Part shown: positions 15,141-25,220 of the stretch, in pieces | How positions within the stretch are numbered: the first letter of the stretch is position 1 | How the letters are laid out: each line of letters opens with the position of its first letter | Assembly (NCBI GenBank): GCA_017396845.1 | Contig: JAFQKQ010000084.1 | Span: forward strand, 1-64,000 | Origin: Clostridia bacterium | Lineage (GTDB): Bacteria; Bacillota; Clostridia; Christensenellales; Aristaeellaceae | Direction of reading: 5' to 3' | Length of the DNA stretch: 64,000 bases | Position numbers and translations under genes: made by a program | Notes under the pieces: generated by a model | What the model was told of the DNA's origin: nothing | What the model saw: the letters and a program-made list of their open reading frames with translations, nothing else | Databases searched by the model: none

Positions 15141-16454
15141 TTAATTTACCTCTGTATCAGAACGATGCCAAAGAATCCCCTTCAGCGAAATTGCTTCCAG
15201 AATCAGCATCGAGTTTTCTCTCATATCTTTGATAAAGAACGGTACAACAAGAGTTGTAAATATCTGAGCCACCAACGAAGCGATCGCCGCACCCGATGCG
15301 CCCATATGCGGAATAAGCAAACAATTCAGTACTACATTCGCTACAGCAGAAGCAGCATAAATGGCAAACAGATGCCTTTGCTTATTCTTAGAAACAACCC
15401 AGGCGTTACGTGCGACGCCCAAATAGGAGAAGGCTGTATACCAAGTAACAATCCGCAGAGGATTTACTGCTGGGAGATAACTTTCACCATACATGATATA
15501 GATCAACGGCTTTGCAAGAACCGTAAAGCCAAGCGAAACTACGACAGACAGATAAAATACAATAGCATATAGCTGAACGTTACGTTTTTTGAACAGAGAC
15601 TCATTTCCATTCTTCGCCGCTTCCATAATAGAGGGATAAACAGAATCGATGATCGCACTTAGAATGAAGCACCACATGCCACATAGCGATACAGCTGTGG
15701 CATAATAGCCAATCTCTGCTTCACCAATCATTTGCTTCAGCATCAATTTGTCGGTCTGACCATAAATGGAAACCATTAACCCCGGAAAAATAAAGTGGCA
15801 GCTACGACTAAGTAAAGATTTTCCGTAATTCCAAGAAAATGTAAGTGCTTGGCCATTATGTTTTTTATACTCAGCAAAAAGGATGACTCCCAAACACAAG
15901 TAATCAATAGATGTTACTAACGCAAAATATGCGACGCTTTTCCCTGTCGCCAATAAGTATATCTTATATGCAGAAGAAACAGCATACGCTATCAGAGTTG
16001 CCTTTGCGGTTACCTTTGATTCTAATCTTCTCTGAAACCAATAATTAAAAGTCTCAAAAATATGGAATACCATCCCGATGCTGGAAAGCGCAACAATACA
16101 AATCGTTGTTTTTTCGCCTGCATCAACGAATGACGAAATCGCAATTACAGCACACGCCGAAAAAACACTCGACAGTGCCCTTAGCAGCAACGTTGTGCCA
16201 ATGACCATTCCTTCCTCATCAGGATGATCAACGAACTCTTTTACCAGTACAGAGTTAATTCCCAGCGTACATATAGAGGCGAAAAACGCAGTATATGCTC
16301 CTGCATAGTTTATTAGCCCATAGTTTGCAGGCCCTAAATATCTTGCCGTCAATAAACCTACAACGAGGCCGAAAATCATTTGAATGACTCTACCTGCAAT
16401 CAGGTACCCCGCATTTTTAATCGTTTTATTCTTAAATGCTCTGCGAAGAAGCAT
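15141..16454 (-). CDS. wzx: Wzx-type oligosaccharide flippase
   Basis: This 437-residue polytopic protein has the N-terminus of the polysaccharide transporter (MOP/PST) family: AGYLIAGRVIQMIFGLVVGL, LTARYLGPANYGLINYAGAY. About 12-14 hydrophobic helices run throughout. It would move lipid-linked repeat units across the membrane for Wzy-dependent assembly. It overlaps the upstream acetyltransferase gene by 23 bases and lies within the minus-strand cluster with a Wzy-like polymerase. The gene symbol reflects family role, not a specific orthologue. Confidence 0.85.
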   Translation of the reverse strand: MLLRRAFKNKTIKNAGYLIAGRVIQMIFGLVVGLLTARYLGPANYGLINYAGAYTAFFASICTLGINSVLVKEFVDHPDEEGMVIGTTLLLRALSSVFSACAVIAISSFVDAGEKTTICIVALSSIGMVFHIFETFNYWFQRRLESKVTAKATLIAYAVSSAYKIYLLATGKSVAYFALVTSIDYLCLGVILFAEYKKHNGQALTFSWNYGKSLLSRSCHFIFPGLMVSIYGQTDKLMLKQMIGEAEIGYYATAVSLCGMWCFILSAIIDSVYPSIMEAAKNGNESLFKKRNVQLYAIVFYLSVVVSLGFTVLAKPLIYIMYGESYLPAVNPLRIVTWYTAFSYLGVARNAWVVSKNKQRHLFAIYAASAVANVVLNCLLIPHMGASGAAIASLVAQIFTTLVVPFFIKDMRENSMLILEAISLKGILWHRSDTEVN

Positions 16455-16992
16455 CCTCTAACCTCCTGATTATCTTTGCAGGCACACCACCAACCAGCAC
16501 ATTCGATTCTACATCATTTACCACACAGGCACATCCCGCAATCACGCTGGAATCTCCTATTTTCGTATTTCCGACTATCGTTGCCCGACCGCCAATCCAC
16601 ACACCGTTACCAACCGTCTGATTCGCAATAATCCCTTTACCGGCGCGTCTTTCCGGGCCGCCTATCTCATGTCCGCCTGTTTGGAAAGTAACCTCGGGGG
16701 CAATATCGCAATTATCGCCAATGACAACAGTACCATTTCCGTTTACCCGCAGATTTTTTCCAATCCAACAATTGGTACCTATAACTAGTTTTCCAGTGCA
16801 TTCAATCGGTCCGACGATCTTCGTTCCACTACCAATCTTGTATCCAATCGAGTTTAAGAGACGTCTTTTCCTTTCAAAATGTTTTATAGATACTCCTGAA
16901 AACACCTTATTCACTAAATACATTACAGCATGATGCTTTATGCCTTTCAGGTGTAATATCTTTATTACATCAATCATTCTTATACCATCCAT
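16432..16992 (-). CDS. Hexapeptide-repeat acetyltransferase
   Basis: This 186-residue protein has left-handed beta-helix repeats (IVGPIECTGKLVIGTNCWIG, VVIGDNCDIAPEVTF) and the catalytic-histidine region TGGHEIGG followed by GNGVWIGGRATIVGNTKIGD and GGVPAKII, typical of WcaF/CatB-like O- or N-acetyltransferases. It probably acetylates a sugar of the repeat unit. It overlaps the flippase at its 3' end and the glycosyltransferase upstream by about 20 bases, consistent with translational coupling. Confidence 0.8.
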   Translation of the reverse strand: MDGIRMIDVIKILHLKGIKHHAVMYLVNKVFSGVSIKHFERKRRLLNSIGYKIGSGTKIVGPIECTGKLVIGTNCWIGKNLRVNGNGTVVIGDNCDIAPEVTFQTGGHEIGGPERRAGKGIIANQTVGNGVWIGGRATIVGNTKIGDSSVIAGCACVVNDVESNVLVGGVPAKIIRRLEDASSQSI

Positions 16993-18145
16993 TTTTCAAA
17001 ATCTTTGCTCGGCTGCACGGACCATCTTTAAACAAATCTGCTTTTTTACCATCAATCAGCGCCTGCGCCAGTGCAAGAAATCTCTCCGCTGCCACATCTG
17101 CATTCCACTGATCTGCAAGTGTCTGATACGCTGCGCTTCCCATCTGTTCACGCAATTCCGGCTGCTCGATCAGCTTCACGACGTGGTTGTACAAACCGTC
17201 AATATCACCATTTTTATAAATGAAGCCGTTTTTGCCATCTTCCAACAGAAAGGGAACCGAACCGATCGCGTGGCTGGCAACAACCGCGCAGCCGCTGTTC
17301 ATGGACTCGTTCAGAACCGCGCCCCAGCCTTCGTTAAAATCACTGGTGAACAGGAAAATGTTGGCGGCTTCCATATGATCGCGCACTTCTTCCGGGGACA
17401 TCGCGCCCAGCATGTGAACACAATCACTCAGTCCCTTTTCCTGAATGCTCGCCTTGATGTTTGCCTCCAGCTCTCCGTTGCCAATCAGCTGCATTTCGAA
17501 TTCGATCCCTGCTTTTTTCAAGCGTTCGGCAACTTCGATAGCCGCTTCAGGATGCTTCCATGACAGAAAGCGCGCAACCCATAGGATTACGACTTTCTTG
17601 CCTTTTCGTTTCCTATTCATCAAAGCATCCACATCATAGTGCTTGACTTCCGGGAAATACCCCCATTTAAATGTTTTTCTCATATAAGAACCTGTAAGCG
17701 CATAATCAAAAGGGGTATATGCGCTGGCGCAGAGCATATACAGAGGCTTATTCGCAAAGCGCGTATGATGAATCAGACGGGAGGCAATATTCCTCGGACG
17801 GAATGCCTTATGCAGACCTTCTTTATATATTCTTTCAGAATAGCGGAAGGTAAGCTTATTCTTCTGAATTCTCGACTCTGTATAGACCTCCGGAGCAGAA
17901 CCTGTAATAATCACATCACTGCTTTGTGCCAATACCATCGCAGCTGCCTGATTTTCAGGGCTATCGTATGTCGTCAGAACGAACGGATACTGTTTGTTCA
18001 TGTCATGATAGCCGAGTTTAATACGAGCATGAGACACCGGCATAGTCGCAACAAAAGTGAACTGACCGCCCGTGAGACGATCCATTGCAAGGCAAAACGG
18101 AAGCTGGTGATGATTCAAAAAATTGGAATAGAAGGTTACTTTCAA
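16970..18145 (-). CDS. GT4-like glycosyltransferase (paralogue of 21802-22929)
   Basis: From the TTG at 18145 (after GAGGTG) the protein is 391 residues: LKVTFYSNFLNHHQLPF, a CYSER-like motif FRYSERIYKEG, FKWGYFPE, and the C-terminal donor region LFTSDFNEGWGAVLNESMNS of GT-B/GT4 enzymes. The longer frame from 18304 lies over the neighbouring gene and lacks family-like sequence. It shares motifs along its whole length, including a final GPCS, with the gene at 21802-22929, so the two arose by duplication. Donor and acceptor are unknown. Confidence 0.75.
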   Translation of the reverse strand: MKVTFYSNFLNHHQLPFCLAMDRLTGGQFTFVATMPVSHARIKLGYHDMNKQYPFVLTTYDSPENQAAAMVLAQSSDVIITGSAPEVYTESRIQKNKLTFRYSERIYKEGLHKAFRPRNIASRLIHHTRFANKPLYMLCASAYTPFDYALTGSYMRKTFKWGYFPEVKHYDVDALMNRKRKGKKVVILWVARFLSWKHPEAAIEVAERLKKAGIEFEMQLIGNGELEANIKASIQEKGLSDCVHMLGAMSPEEVRDHMEAANIFLFTSDFNEGWGAVLNESMNSGCAVVASHAIGSVPFLLEDGKNGFIYKNGDIDGLYNHVVKLIEQPELREQMGSAAYQTLADQWNADVAAERFLALAQALIDGKKADLFKDGPCSRAKILKNGWYKND

Positions 18146-18164
18146 TGGTCTGCACCTCAGTCGT

Positions 18165-19379
18165 TTATTTCGTGATACTCTTATATAGATCGATGTATTC
18201 CTGAAACTTGTCCTGCTTGTTAAAGCATCTCGCCCTCTCCACGCATGCTTCCTGCGAAAAGGGCTTTTTTTCACATACATGATGAATTGCACGTTCCATG
18301 GCATCGATATCCCCGAACTCGACCACTATCCCACTCGTTGAGTCGATGCATTCAGGACATCCTCCGGTTCTGAATGTAACAACCGGCGTTCCACATGCAT
18401 TTGCTTCAACATTTACAAGTCCAAACATTTCTTCACGAGTCGGATTCACGAATAGATCTGCCGCAGAATAGATAGCCGCTAATTCGCTTTGATCGTTTGT
18501 TTTATGAATCGAAATTATATTTGGTGGAAGTGTTTTATCAACTTCCGCATTGGTTCCTACCAACACAATTTGATATATTTTTGAATCAAGACGAGTTGCC
18601 AGTTCGATAAATACATCCAGTCCTTTTCGGTAATTCCAATCGAAAGCTACTCCTAAAACAACAAATTTCGATGCAGATATTCCGTATCTTTCTTTAATAT
18701 CACTATCAGTCGGCTTAAATAAATCAAGATCAATTCCGTGATAAATTACTTTCGTTTTGCAACCTGATAAAAATGAACTTTGGACTTGAGTATTTAGCCA
18801 TTGAGATGGCGTTATTAGAATAAGCTCATTTACCCCAGTAATCCATTTCTTTTTATTTTTCCACATCCAGCCTGTGACATCACGCATTACCGGGATTGCA
18901 GGTTTATACTCAGTACAAGCAATACAACCTGTTTTCCATTTTTCGCATCCCGAAAGAGTATAGTGCGGACAATACCCAGTAAATGCCCAACAATCATGTA
19001 ACGTCCATACTACTGGGATATTTTTCTTTCGGATGAAACCAAACAGGAGCTTTAGATTAATATAATTCCCATGAAGATTATGCAAATGAATAATATCTGG
19101 AGTATCATGCTCAATACTACGCAAAAACTTTTTTGTCTTTATATAAGAATAATAGCCTTGAAGCAGAGTGTATTTGACAAGGCGATTATGTACATGACAA
19201 TCCAACCATGAACTAACAGCGATAGAATCTTCAAGGAATAGCGCACATTTTTCATGGTATCTATATGCTGTAATGCAAGTAATACCTTTACCATTAGAAG
19301 TATCATGAATATCCTTCGCAATTTTTCCTGTACTTCCTCTGCCGTATACAGTATTAATTTGGAGAACTTTCATTACCAT
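18165..19379 (-). CDS. Glycosyltransferase family 4
   Basis: This 404-residue GT-B enzyme begins VLQINTVYGRGSTGKIAKDI and has VVWTLHDCWAFTGYCPHY plus the cysteine cluster GCEKWKTGCIAC, a hallmark of one GT4 subgroup common in capsule clusters. The donor-site region is NPTREEMFGLVNVEANACGT. Start: ATG 19379 or 19373; both overlap the 3' end of the polymerase gene. It would add one sugar to the lipid-linked repeat unit on the cytoplasmic face. Confidence 0.8.
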   Translation of the reverse strand: MVMKVLQINTVYGRGSTGKIAKDIHDTSNGKGITCITAYRYHEKCALFLEDSIAVSSWLDCHVHNRLVKYTLLQGYYSYIKTKKFLRSIEHDTPDIIHLHNLHGNYINLKLLFGFIRKKNIPVVWTLHDCWAFTGYCPHYTLSGCEKWKTGCIACTEYKPAIPVMRDVTGWMWKNKKKWITGVNELILITPSQWLNTQVQSSFLSGCKTKVIYHGIDLDLFKPTDSDIKERYGISASKFVVLGVAFDWNYRKGLDVFIELATRLDSKIYQIVLVGTNAEVDKTLPPNIISIHKTNDQSELAAIYSAADLFVNPTREEMFGLVNVEANACGTPVVTFRTGGCPECIDSTSGIVVEFGDIDAMERAIHHVCEKKPFSQEACVERARCFNKQDKFQEYIDLYKSITK

Positions 19380-20536
19380 ACCCCCGTTTCCTCTACAGGC
19401 AGACTCAAGTAATATAATACAAAAACGAAACCAGCATAAAGTGACCCTCCAATGTAGAAGGCTGCTTCTGTACTTGAGAAGATCAGAGTTAATGAAAACC
19501 CAACCAAAGAAAGTGAATTACTAGTATTCCTAACATTAATTCCTTCAGCAGCTTTGATTATAACGCGCCAGATATAAGCAAAAAACAAACCAACAGTTAT
19601 AGCCCCATATTCTACTAAAACAGAAATGAAAATATTGTGTAGATTATGCGAAGCATACTCTCGATAATTACCAAGCAAAATAGTATCAAAATTCAAGCTC
19701 TCTAGCGCGCGGGAAAATATATTAATTCTGCCTGTTTCAATAACATCTCCCATAAAAATGACACTACTTAGTGAATCCTGAAAAACTATTAATAGAACAG
19801 ATATAATCACCGGTATCATCGGCGCAATTCTAATAAGAGGTTTAATGAAACGTGTCCTAATTGTTGGTACTAAATACAAAACGAACATTACTGTAACTAC
19901 CATTGCAGTTCTCGAACTTGTACAATATATCAAGTAAGCCATAATACAGGCGTTTACAGCAAATAAAAACTTTACAATTATTCTTTTTTGTTCAGTAACA
20001 GCTATGCAGAGAACGAAAAACACCGTCATTAAATACATACCGGTTTGATTTGGATTGGGCAATCCCAACGTGAGATCTTTAATATTAGTGTATCCATATT
20101 CTCCAAGAAACTGATGGGCGAGGTGCGTTCTCCACAAAAACATAAAATATACTGAGAATAAATAAAACACAAAATATATTATCGCTCGGATCTTTCTTGT
20201 TGAATTACTTGCTGTATTTACGAGGATGGGTATCTCCAAAAAACACACCAGAGGAACGATTCTTGAATAGGAATACTGTCCAGCACAAATAAACGCAGTA
20301 CTAGCAGACAATGCAAGGAGCATTAATAATAAATCCTCATTCCAAATAGCACTGCTATGCCTGCGGAACCCACGGAGAAAAAAACTTGTAAAAAGCGCAA
20401 GTATTGTTGAACCTGTAACACACAGCGTCCCTAAACTAGAAATACTCGCTAATTTATAGGGCTGTCCCCCCATAATCAACACCATGCCGCCCAGCAAAAA
20501 CCATATGTATGTATTTTTATCTATTATTAGTTTCAC
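19373..20536 (-). CDS. wzy: Wzy-type O-antigen polymerase/ligase-like protein
   Basis: This 387-residue protein consists of about 10-11 hydrophobic helices with a longer external loop containing LGLPNPNQTGMYL and, near the end, SHNLHNIFISVLVEYGAITV, the typical H-N-x2-L-x2-W/F-x4-G element of Wzy/WaaL proteins. Low sequence conservation is normal for this family. It would polymerise repeat units flipped by the Wzx protein at 15141-16454. Confidence 0.75.
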   Translation of the reverse strand: MKLIIDKNTYIWFLLGGMVLIMGGQPYKLASISSLGTLCVTGSTILALFTSFFLRGFRRHSSAIWNEDLLLMLLALSASTAFICAGQYSYSRIVPLVCFLEIPILVNTASNSTRKIRAIIYFVFYLFSVYFMFLWRTHLAHQFLGEYGYTNIKDLTLGLPNPNQTGMYLMTVFFVLCIAVTEQKRIIVKFLFAVNACIMAYLIYCTSSRTAMVVTVMFVLYLVPTIRTRFIKPLIRIAPMIPVIISVLLIVFQDSLSSVIFMGDVIETGRINIFSRALESLNFDTILLGNYREYASHNLHNIFISVLVEYGAITVGLFFAYIWRVIIKAAEGINVRNTSNSLSLVGFSLTLIFSSTEAAFYIGGSLYAGFVFVLYYLSLPVEETGVW

Positions 20537-20569
20537 TCAACATCACCTTATAGTTTTATATAAAATGTA

Positions 20570-21781
20570 TCAATCATTGATTAGATTTAGAATCTTTTCT
20601 GCCTGTGCCTTTGCATTTTTCTCTGTTAGAATAAAATTACTGGCTCTTTTACCAAATTTAATTCTATCCTTCTCTTCCATATCAAGCACAGATTTTATAG
20701 TCTTTGCTAGCGATAGCGCAGAAGAGTCTTCAGGATAAAATAGATACTCATCGTACTCCGTCGGAATTCCGGGTAATCTGTTCATAACAACCGGTGTTCC
20801 GGATGCCATATACTCAATCGTTTTGGAAGGAAAGCTATACTGAGTATATACGCCATCTGAGGTTCTGGGATTGACAAGAGCAACGGCATTTTGCTGCATT
20901 CTGCGCACTTCATCTTTGGTTCTAAAGCCAAGAAAACGAATCCTTGGATTTTTTGCAGAACGTTCCTTGATCTCGTTTTCCATATCACCTGCTCCGCAGA
21001 TCCACAGCTCTGCATCTGTATCATCCATCATTTCAAATGCATCCAACAGGTTCATTATTCCAAACTCTCGTTTGAGGGATCCCGCATAGAAAAAGTACGG
21101 TTTCCCGACTTTTTCATTTTCAGGTACTGTCGTTATCTGCTTTTCGCTGCAAACGCCTTCAACAACTACATACGGCTTATTTCCGATGTTAAGCGGTTTT
21201 GTCATCTGCTCTGTCAATACGACATATCCATCAAAACTCTCTGCAATTTTCATCGCCTTATATCCGGCTGACGCGGCAATCCTCGCCTTGACATAATTAT
21301 TTGGAAGAATTCCATATTTGCCCGGCAAATCAGGAACAATGATTATCGAACGCAATGAAGTATAGCTTCTCTTAACTTTCTGAATCGCCTTCAAATACGG
21401 AAGATACAAAGAATACAGAATAACCACATGCTGATCATCCGGATTCTTGTTGATCCATTTTTGTATATAATCGGCACAGCGGCGTGCTCTCTCTAGCTGC
21501 TTCAAAACCGGCAGATTCCAGCTGCCTATTTCATTAACGGATACACCACAGTATTCCCAGCTTTGATTTTCCAGACGAATTTTCCTGAAATGTTTAGGGT
21601 AGCATCCAACAGGCAGCGCAGTTAGAATTTCAAAATCTTGTTCCAAATGCCGAACAAACCCATCGCACAAATTCCATTGCAGCTCATTGCTTGCAGCAGA
21701 AAGACCGTGTTTGCTGAGATTCAGATACTCGCTTTCGCGTTCATTGTTGTATTGCAGACCCAGAAAGAGATACCGAACCAT
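20570..21781 (-). CDS. GT4-like glycosyltransferase
   Basis: From ATG 21781 (AAGGAG nine bases upstream) the protein is 403 residues. It has the GT-B donor-binding elements FYAGSLKREFGIMNLLDAFE, LWICGAGDME, and SFPSKTIEYMASGTPVVM. TTG 21790 lies inside the ribosome site and was rejected. It sits between the polymerase and the paralogous glycosyltransferase. Specificity cannot be read from the sequence. Confidence 0.75.
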   Translation of the reverse strand: MVRYLFLGLQYNNERESEYLNLSKHGLSAASNELQWNLCDGFVRHLEQDFEILTALPVGCYPKHFRKIRLENQSWEYCGVSVNEIGSWNLPVLKQLERARRCADYIQKWINKNPDDQHVVILYSLYLPYLKAIQKVKRSYTSLRSIIIVPDLPGKYGILPNNYVKARIAASAGYKAMKIAESFDGYVVLTEQMTKPLNIGNKPYVVVEGVCSEKQITTVPENEKVGKPYFFYAGSLKREFGIMNLLDAFEMMDDTDAELWICGAGDMENEIKERSAKNPRIRFLGFRTKDEVRRMQQNAVALVNPRTSDGVYTQYSFPSKTIEYMASGTPVVMNRLPGIPTEYDEYLFYPEDSSALSLAKTIKSVLDMEEKDRIKFGKRASNFILTEKNAKAQAEKILNLIND

Positions 21782-21801
21782 CCAAGTCAATCTCCTTTGA
21801 A

Positions 21802-22929
21802 TTATGTTTCCTGCGAGCAGGGTCCATTTGAATAGGATAATTCCTTCCTATTCAACATACTCTGCGATAATGCAATAAAACGCGCAGCGGCAGTATCTGC
21901 CGACCACTCGTCGGACATTGTTTCAAATGCGCATCGGCCATATAGATGGCATTTGCTCCGTTCTTTCAGTAAAGATACAACATGCTGATATAATTCTTCC
22001 GTCAAGCCATTATGGTATACCAAGCCATTTTCCTGATTCTTGATCAAGTACCGAACGGACTCCGCAGCATCACTGGCAACTACTGCGCATGCACTGCTCA
22101 TAGCTTCGTTTACTACAGCGCCCCAGCCTTCGTTGAAATCAGATGTAAACAAATAAACATCTGACATTTCCATGTATTCTCTCACCTGCTCAGGACTCTT
22201 TGCTCCAAGAAGGTGTACTTGTTTATCCAATCCAAATTCTCTATAAGAAGATTGAATATTTGCGAAGCATGCTCCATCTCCAATGATGTTCATTTCAAAC
22301 GGAATTCCTTCCTGTTTTAACTGCTTGGCTATCTCCAAAGCTGTTTCCGGATGCTTCCAATCAATCATCCTGCCCGCCCACAGAATAGATGCAGGCTGCT
22401 TTTGAGCAATAATCTCATCAAGTGATTTTTTTCTCCCGCATTCCGGAAAATATCCCCATTTGAACGCACGATTTCGGAAAAGACCGATTTTCGCATAATC
22501 CGATGCCGCATAGGCGCTGGCACAGAGCAGGTAATGGTTCTTCTGATACCGCCAATGCTTCAGCCAATACTTTACTGCACGTCCACCGAAGGCAATGGCA
22601 CCAAATCCTTTTTTAAACAAACGCTCAGAATAACAGAATGTCAGTTTTCCTGCTTTCAGCCTGGGCTGGATCATACCGAAAGGACAACTGCCCCAGATCA
22701 CCACATCGGCATCGTTGATCAGTTTCTGACACTCCGCTCGATCCTGTTCACTGGTGTAAGCCTTTCTCACGTAAGCGGGCGCATCCGCATTCGACCATCC
22801 CATATTCTTTCGTTCAGCCGCCATGGGTTCGGTTTCGATGAAGGTAAAGCTGTGCATAGTCTGAATATCAAGACATTTCGCTAGTGCGGCTTGATGGTGA
22901 TTATAATAGCTCGTAATAAATACGATCAT
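21802..22929 (-). CDS. GT4-like glycosyltransferase (paralogue of 16970-18145)
   Basis: The 375-residue protein MIVFITSYYNHHQAALA is taken from ATG 22929 (GGAGG ten bases upstream); GTG 22932 is equally possible. It shares LTFCYSERLFKKG, FKWGYFPE, TSDFNEGWGAVVNEAMSS and a terminal GPCS with the gene at 16970-18145, but ends a few residues after GPCS. It is a GT-B fold enzyme. Two diverged paralogues in one cluster suggest two similar linkages in the repeat unit. Confidence 0.75.
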   Translation of the reverse strand: MIVFITSYYNHHQAALAKCLDIQTMHSFTFIETEPMAAERKNMGWSNADAPAYVRKAYTSEQDRAECQKLINDADVVIWGSCPFGMIQPRLKAGKLTFCYSERLFKKGFGAIAFGGRAVKYWLKHWRYQKNHYLLCASAYAASDYAKIGLFRNRAFKWGYFPECGRKKSLDEIIAQKQPASILWAGRMIDWKHPETALEIAKQLKQEGIPFEMNIIGDGACFANIQSSYREFGLDKQVHLLGAKSPEQVREYMEMSDVYLFTSDFNEGWGAVVNEAMSSACAVVASDAAESVRYLIKNQENGLVYHNGLTEELYQHVVSLLKERSKCHLYGRCAFETMSDEWSADTAAARFIALSQSMLNRKELSYSNGPCSQET

Positions 22930-22957
22930 CACAGCAATGCCTCCTATCTGCCAAGGT

Positions 22958-23974
22958 TTAACTCTCAATCGTCTCTTTTATAGCATCCGCCCAAGCTGCC
23001 GGATCATTCCACGTCACATATCGGCAATCTTTATAGCTGCCCAGTACATCGTGTGCATATTCACAATCGCTGGCAATTATGTAAGCTCCCAAATTTTGTG
23101 CTTCAAGCAAAGGAATCCCAAATGTTTCTATATAACTGGGAAACAGCAGTGTGCGCTCCAGGTATTTTGTACGCATAGCATTCTGATCAAGATAACCTAT
23201 AAATGAAACAGGCAACTGTTCGCGCTGTACTTCATCGTACAACTTTTTCACTACCGCATTTGTGGATGAGTCCAATGTAAACTCGATATGGTAATCATAT
23301 ACGCCGGACTTTTTCAACAATTTGCAAGCCTCAATAATCGTCTTGTGATTTTTATACACATGTCCACTGGCAGGATAAAAAAACAGTGACTTATCTCTTA
23401 TAACCTGCTCGATTCGATTTGCTGAAACATCCGAAATACGCGGAGGCTCTACGAGAATGCGTTCTTCATCGATCCCTGTCCATTTTGCCACTGCTTTTTT
23501 CATCCATCTCGTCTGAACGATAATCGTATCGGCTATTCGCAAATTTCTCCTTATCAAACCGCAAATGACATGCTGCCGGATTGCAATCGAACGCTCTTCT
23601 TTTTTTACAAAACTGAATTTTACTGGTGCAAATTGAAGCGATTGATGAAGATATACCGTCTGCGGGCACTTAGCCTTTGGCATAGTCATATTTTGGAGCG
23701 AAAGCACTCTGTCGGGCTTAATCTCTGATAAGATTTTAGGAATCTTGAAATGCTCAAACATAAATCGGCGCACCCATCGTTTGGGTCCTTTGGTATCCAA
23801 TTCTTTTTGATACAGAACATGGATATTACTGTTTGAGAATTCTTCATACCCTGGTAGAGATATGATAAACCACCACTGATTGCCTTTATCTTCTCTTGAT
23901 TTTTCGATGTACTGATTGAGAATTGTTACTCCACCACCACCAGCTGCAGCGATATCATAAACGACTATATTCAT
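22958..23974 (-). CDS. GT4 glycosyltransferase
   Basis: From ATG 23974 (AGAGGAAG upstream) this 338-residue protein begins MNIVVYDIAAAGGGGVTILN, the glycine-rich donor-side loop of GT4 enzymes, and has YPASGHVYKNHKTIIEA plus LFPSYIETFGIPLLEAQNLG with the E-x7-E motif. The longer frame from 24079 overlaps the previous gene and was rejected. It is followed 28 bases later by the next glycosyltransferase start. Confidence 0.8.
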   Translation of the reverse strand: MNIVVYDIAAAGGGGVTILNQYIEKSREDKGNQWWFIISLPGYEEFSNSNIHVLYQKELDTKGPKRWVRRFMFEHFKIPKILSEIKPDRVLSLQNMTMPKAKCPQTVYLHQSLQFAPVKFSFVKKEERSIAIRQHVICGLIRRNLRIADTIIVQTRWMKKAVAKWTGIDEERILVEPPRISDVSANRIEQVIRDKSLFFYPASGHVYKNHKTIIEACKLLKKSGVYDYHIEFTLDSSTNAVVKKLYDEVQREQLPVSFIGYLDQNAMRTKYLERTLLFPSYIETFGIPLLEAQNLGAYIIASDCEYAHDVLGSYKDCRYVTWNDPAAWADAIKETIES

Positions 23975-24029
23975 AATTCTTCCTCTTTGTATTGGGTGAA
24001 TTCCCCGACAATTCTTGCCCGGCAATATA

Positions 24030-25220
24030 TCAGACATGTATTCCGTCAATGCATTCGGCGTATTTTCCGCTGTTTCCACTCTTGCTAAAGGAACTCAGGA
24101 ATAAGCTCTCCATCTTGCACTCTATACTTTTCTGCCTGATTTGTAGAATCGCCTCACAAAGAGCTTCCGCATCATTGCATCCAATCACCGGACAATTTGT
24201 ACTTTCCCGAATAAAGTTGGCTAGCTTCGACTCGCTGCCAATCGCAAAGATGATTGGTTTTCCGCAGGCAAGACAAGTTGCTGTCTTGCTGGGGAGAGCG
24301 GTACGATAGATGTTCTCTGCAAGAGGAATCACATTCACATCCGCTGCGCTGTATATCGCCGGCGCACATTCTGCACCCATCATGTCGTGGAAGAAGACAT
24401 TGCCTGCCCGCAGATCAGCTGCTAGCTGTTCCAACTTCTTGCGGTACAAGCCATCTCCGATTACATGAAAACAGATGCCCTTTTCGCCTTTCATCTGAGC
24501 AGCAGCTCGAATAATGATTTCAACATTCTGCATTAAGCCGATGTTTCCCGCATATACCACATTGAATTTGCTCCGGTCGATTATGCCCTCCAGACAGTTA
24601 TAATCAATCTCCGCAGGATCATACATCGTATCACGGTAGCTCCAGTTATAAACCACTTCAACCTTTTCTTCAGATACTCCGATTTCTGTCAGCTGATCCT
24701 TCATGTCTTCAGAGATCGTGATGATCTTTGATGCGTAGTGATAAGCATGCCGCTGCATAAAGGCGAAGCATTTGTACATGATGCCGTTTGCGCTCATTTT
24801 ACCGCTATATACAGCATTCTCAGGGAAAATATCCTGAACATTGAAGACCACCGGGATGCCCTTCTGAGTGTGGCGCAGAATCCGGGTCTGGATTCCGGCA
24901 ACATTGGAGGACTGCATGAAGATACGATCAAATTCCCGGTGTGATTTCAGCCATTTAGCAGACATCAATGCGTAGCGCACATCGACTGCAAATCGCCCAG
25001 CCAAATTCTCTTTTTGAGGTGGCGTGCATTCGATTCTCGTTGTACTTACGCCAAGTTGAATCAGTCGCTCAGGCAGAAACGGCTTAGGCCCATTTGTATT
25101 CTTCTGAAGAACATGAACAGTATGTCCTTGCTGATACAAAGCCTCCACCATATCTGTCAGCAAATGCTCGGAGGGTGTCCGTCGATCCAATCCTATACTC
25201 AGCCAGAATAATACTTGCAT
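24030..25220 (-). CDS. WbuB/WcaI-like glycosyltransferase (possible L-FucNAc transferase)
   Basis: This 396-residue GT4 enzyme has an N-terminal half with VVFNVQDIFPENAVYSGKMS and a C-terminal VVYAGNIGLMQNVEIIIRAA, both characteristic of the WbuB/WcaI/CapM-like group; WbuB homologues are annotated as L-fucosamine transferases. C-terminal donor residues: LPSKTATCLACGKPI. It starts at ATG 25220, overlapping the stop of the pyruvyl-transferase gene. If it uses UDP-L-FucNAc, the donor must be made elsewhere, because the fnl genes here are broken. Confidence 0.75.
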   Translation of the reverse strand: MQVLFWLSIGLDRRTPSEHLLTDMVEALYQQGHTVHVLQKNTNGPKPFLPERLIQLGVSTTRIECTPPQKENLAGRFAVDVRYALMSAKWLKSHREFDRIFMQSSNVAGIQTRILRHTQKGIPVVFNVQDIFPENAVYSGKMSANGIMYKCFAFMQRHAYHYASKIITISEDMKDQLTEIGVSEEKVEVVYNWSYRDTMYDPAEIDYNCLEGIIDRSKFNVVYAGNIGLMQNVEIIIRAAAQMKGEKGICFHVIGDGLYRKKLEQLAADLRAGNVFFHDMMGAECAPAIYSAADVNVIPLAENIYRTALPSKTATCLACGKPIIFAIGSESKLANFIRESTNCPVIGCNDAEALCEAILQIRQKSIECKMESLFLSSFSKSGNSGKYAECIDGIHV

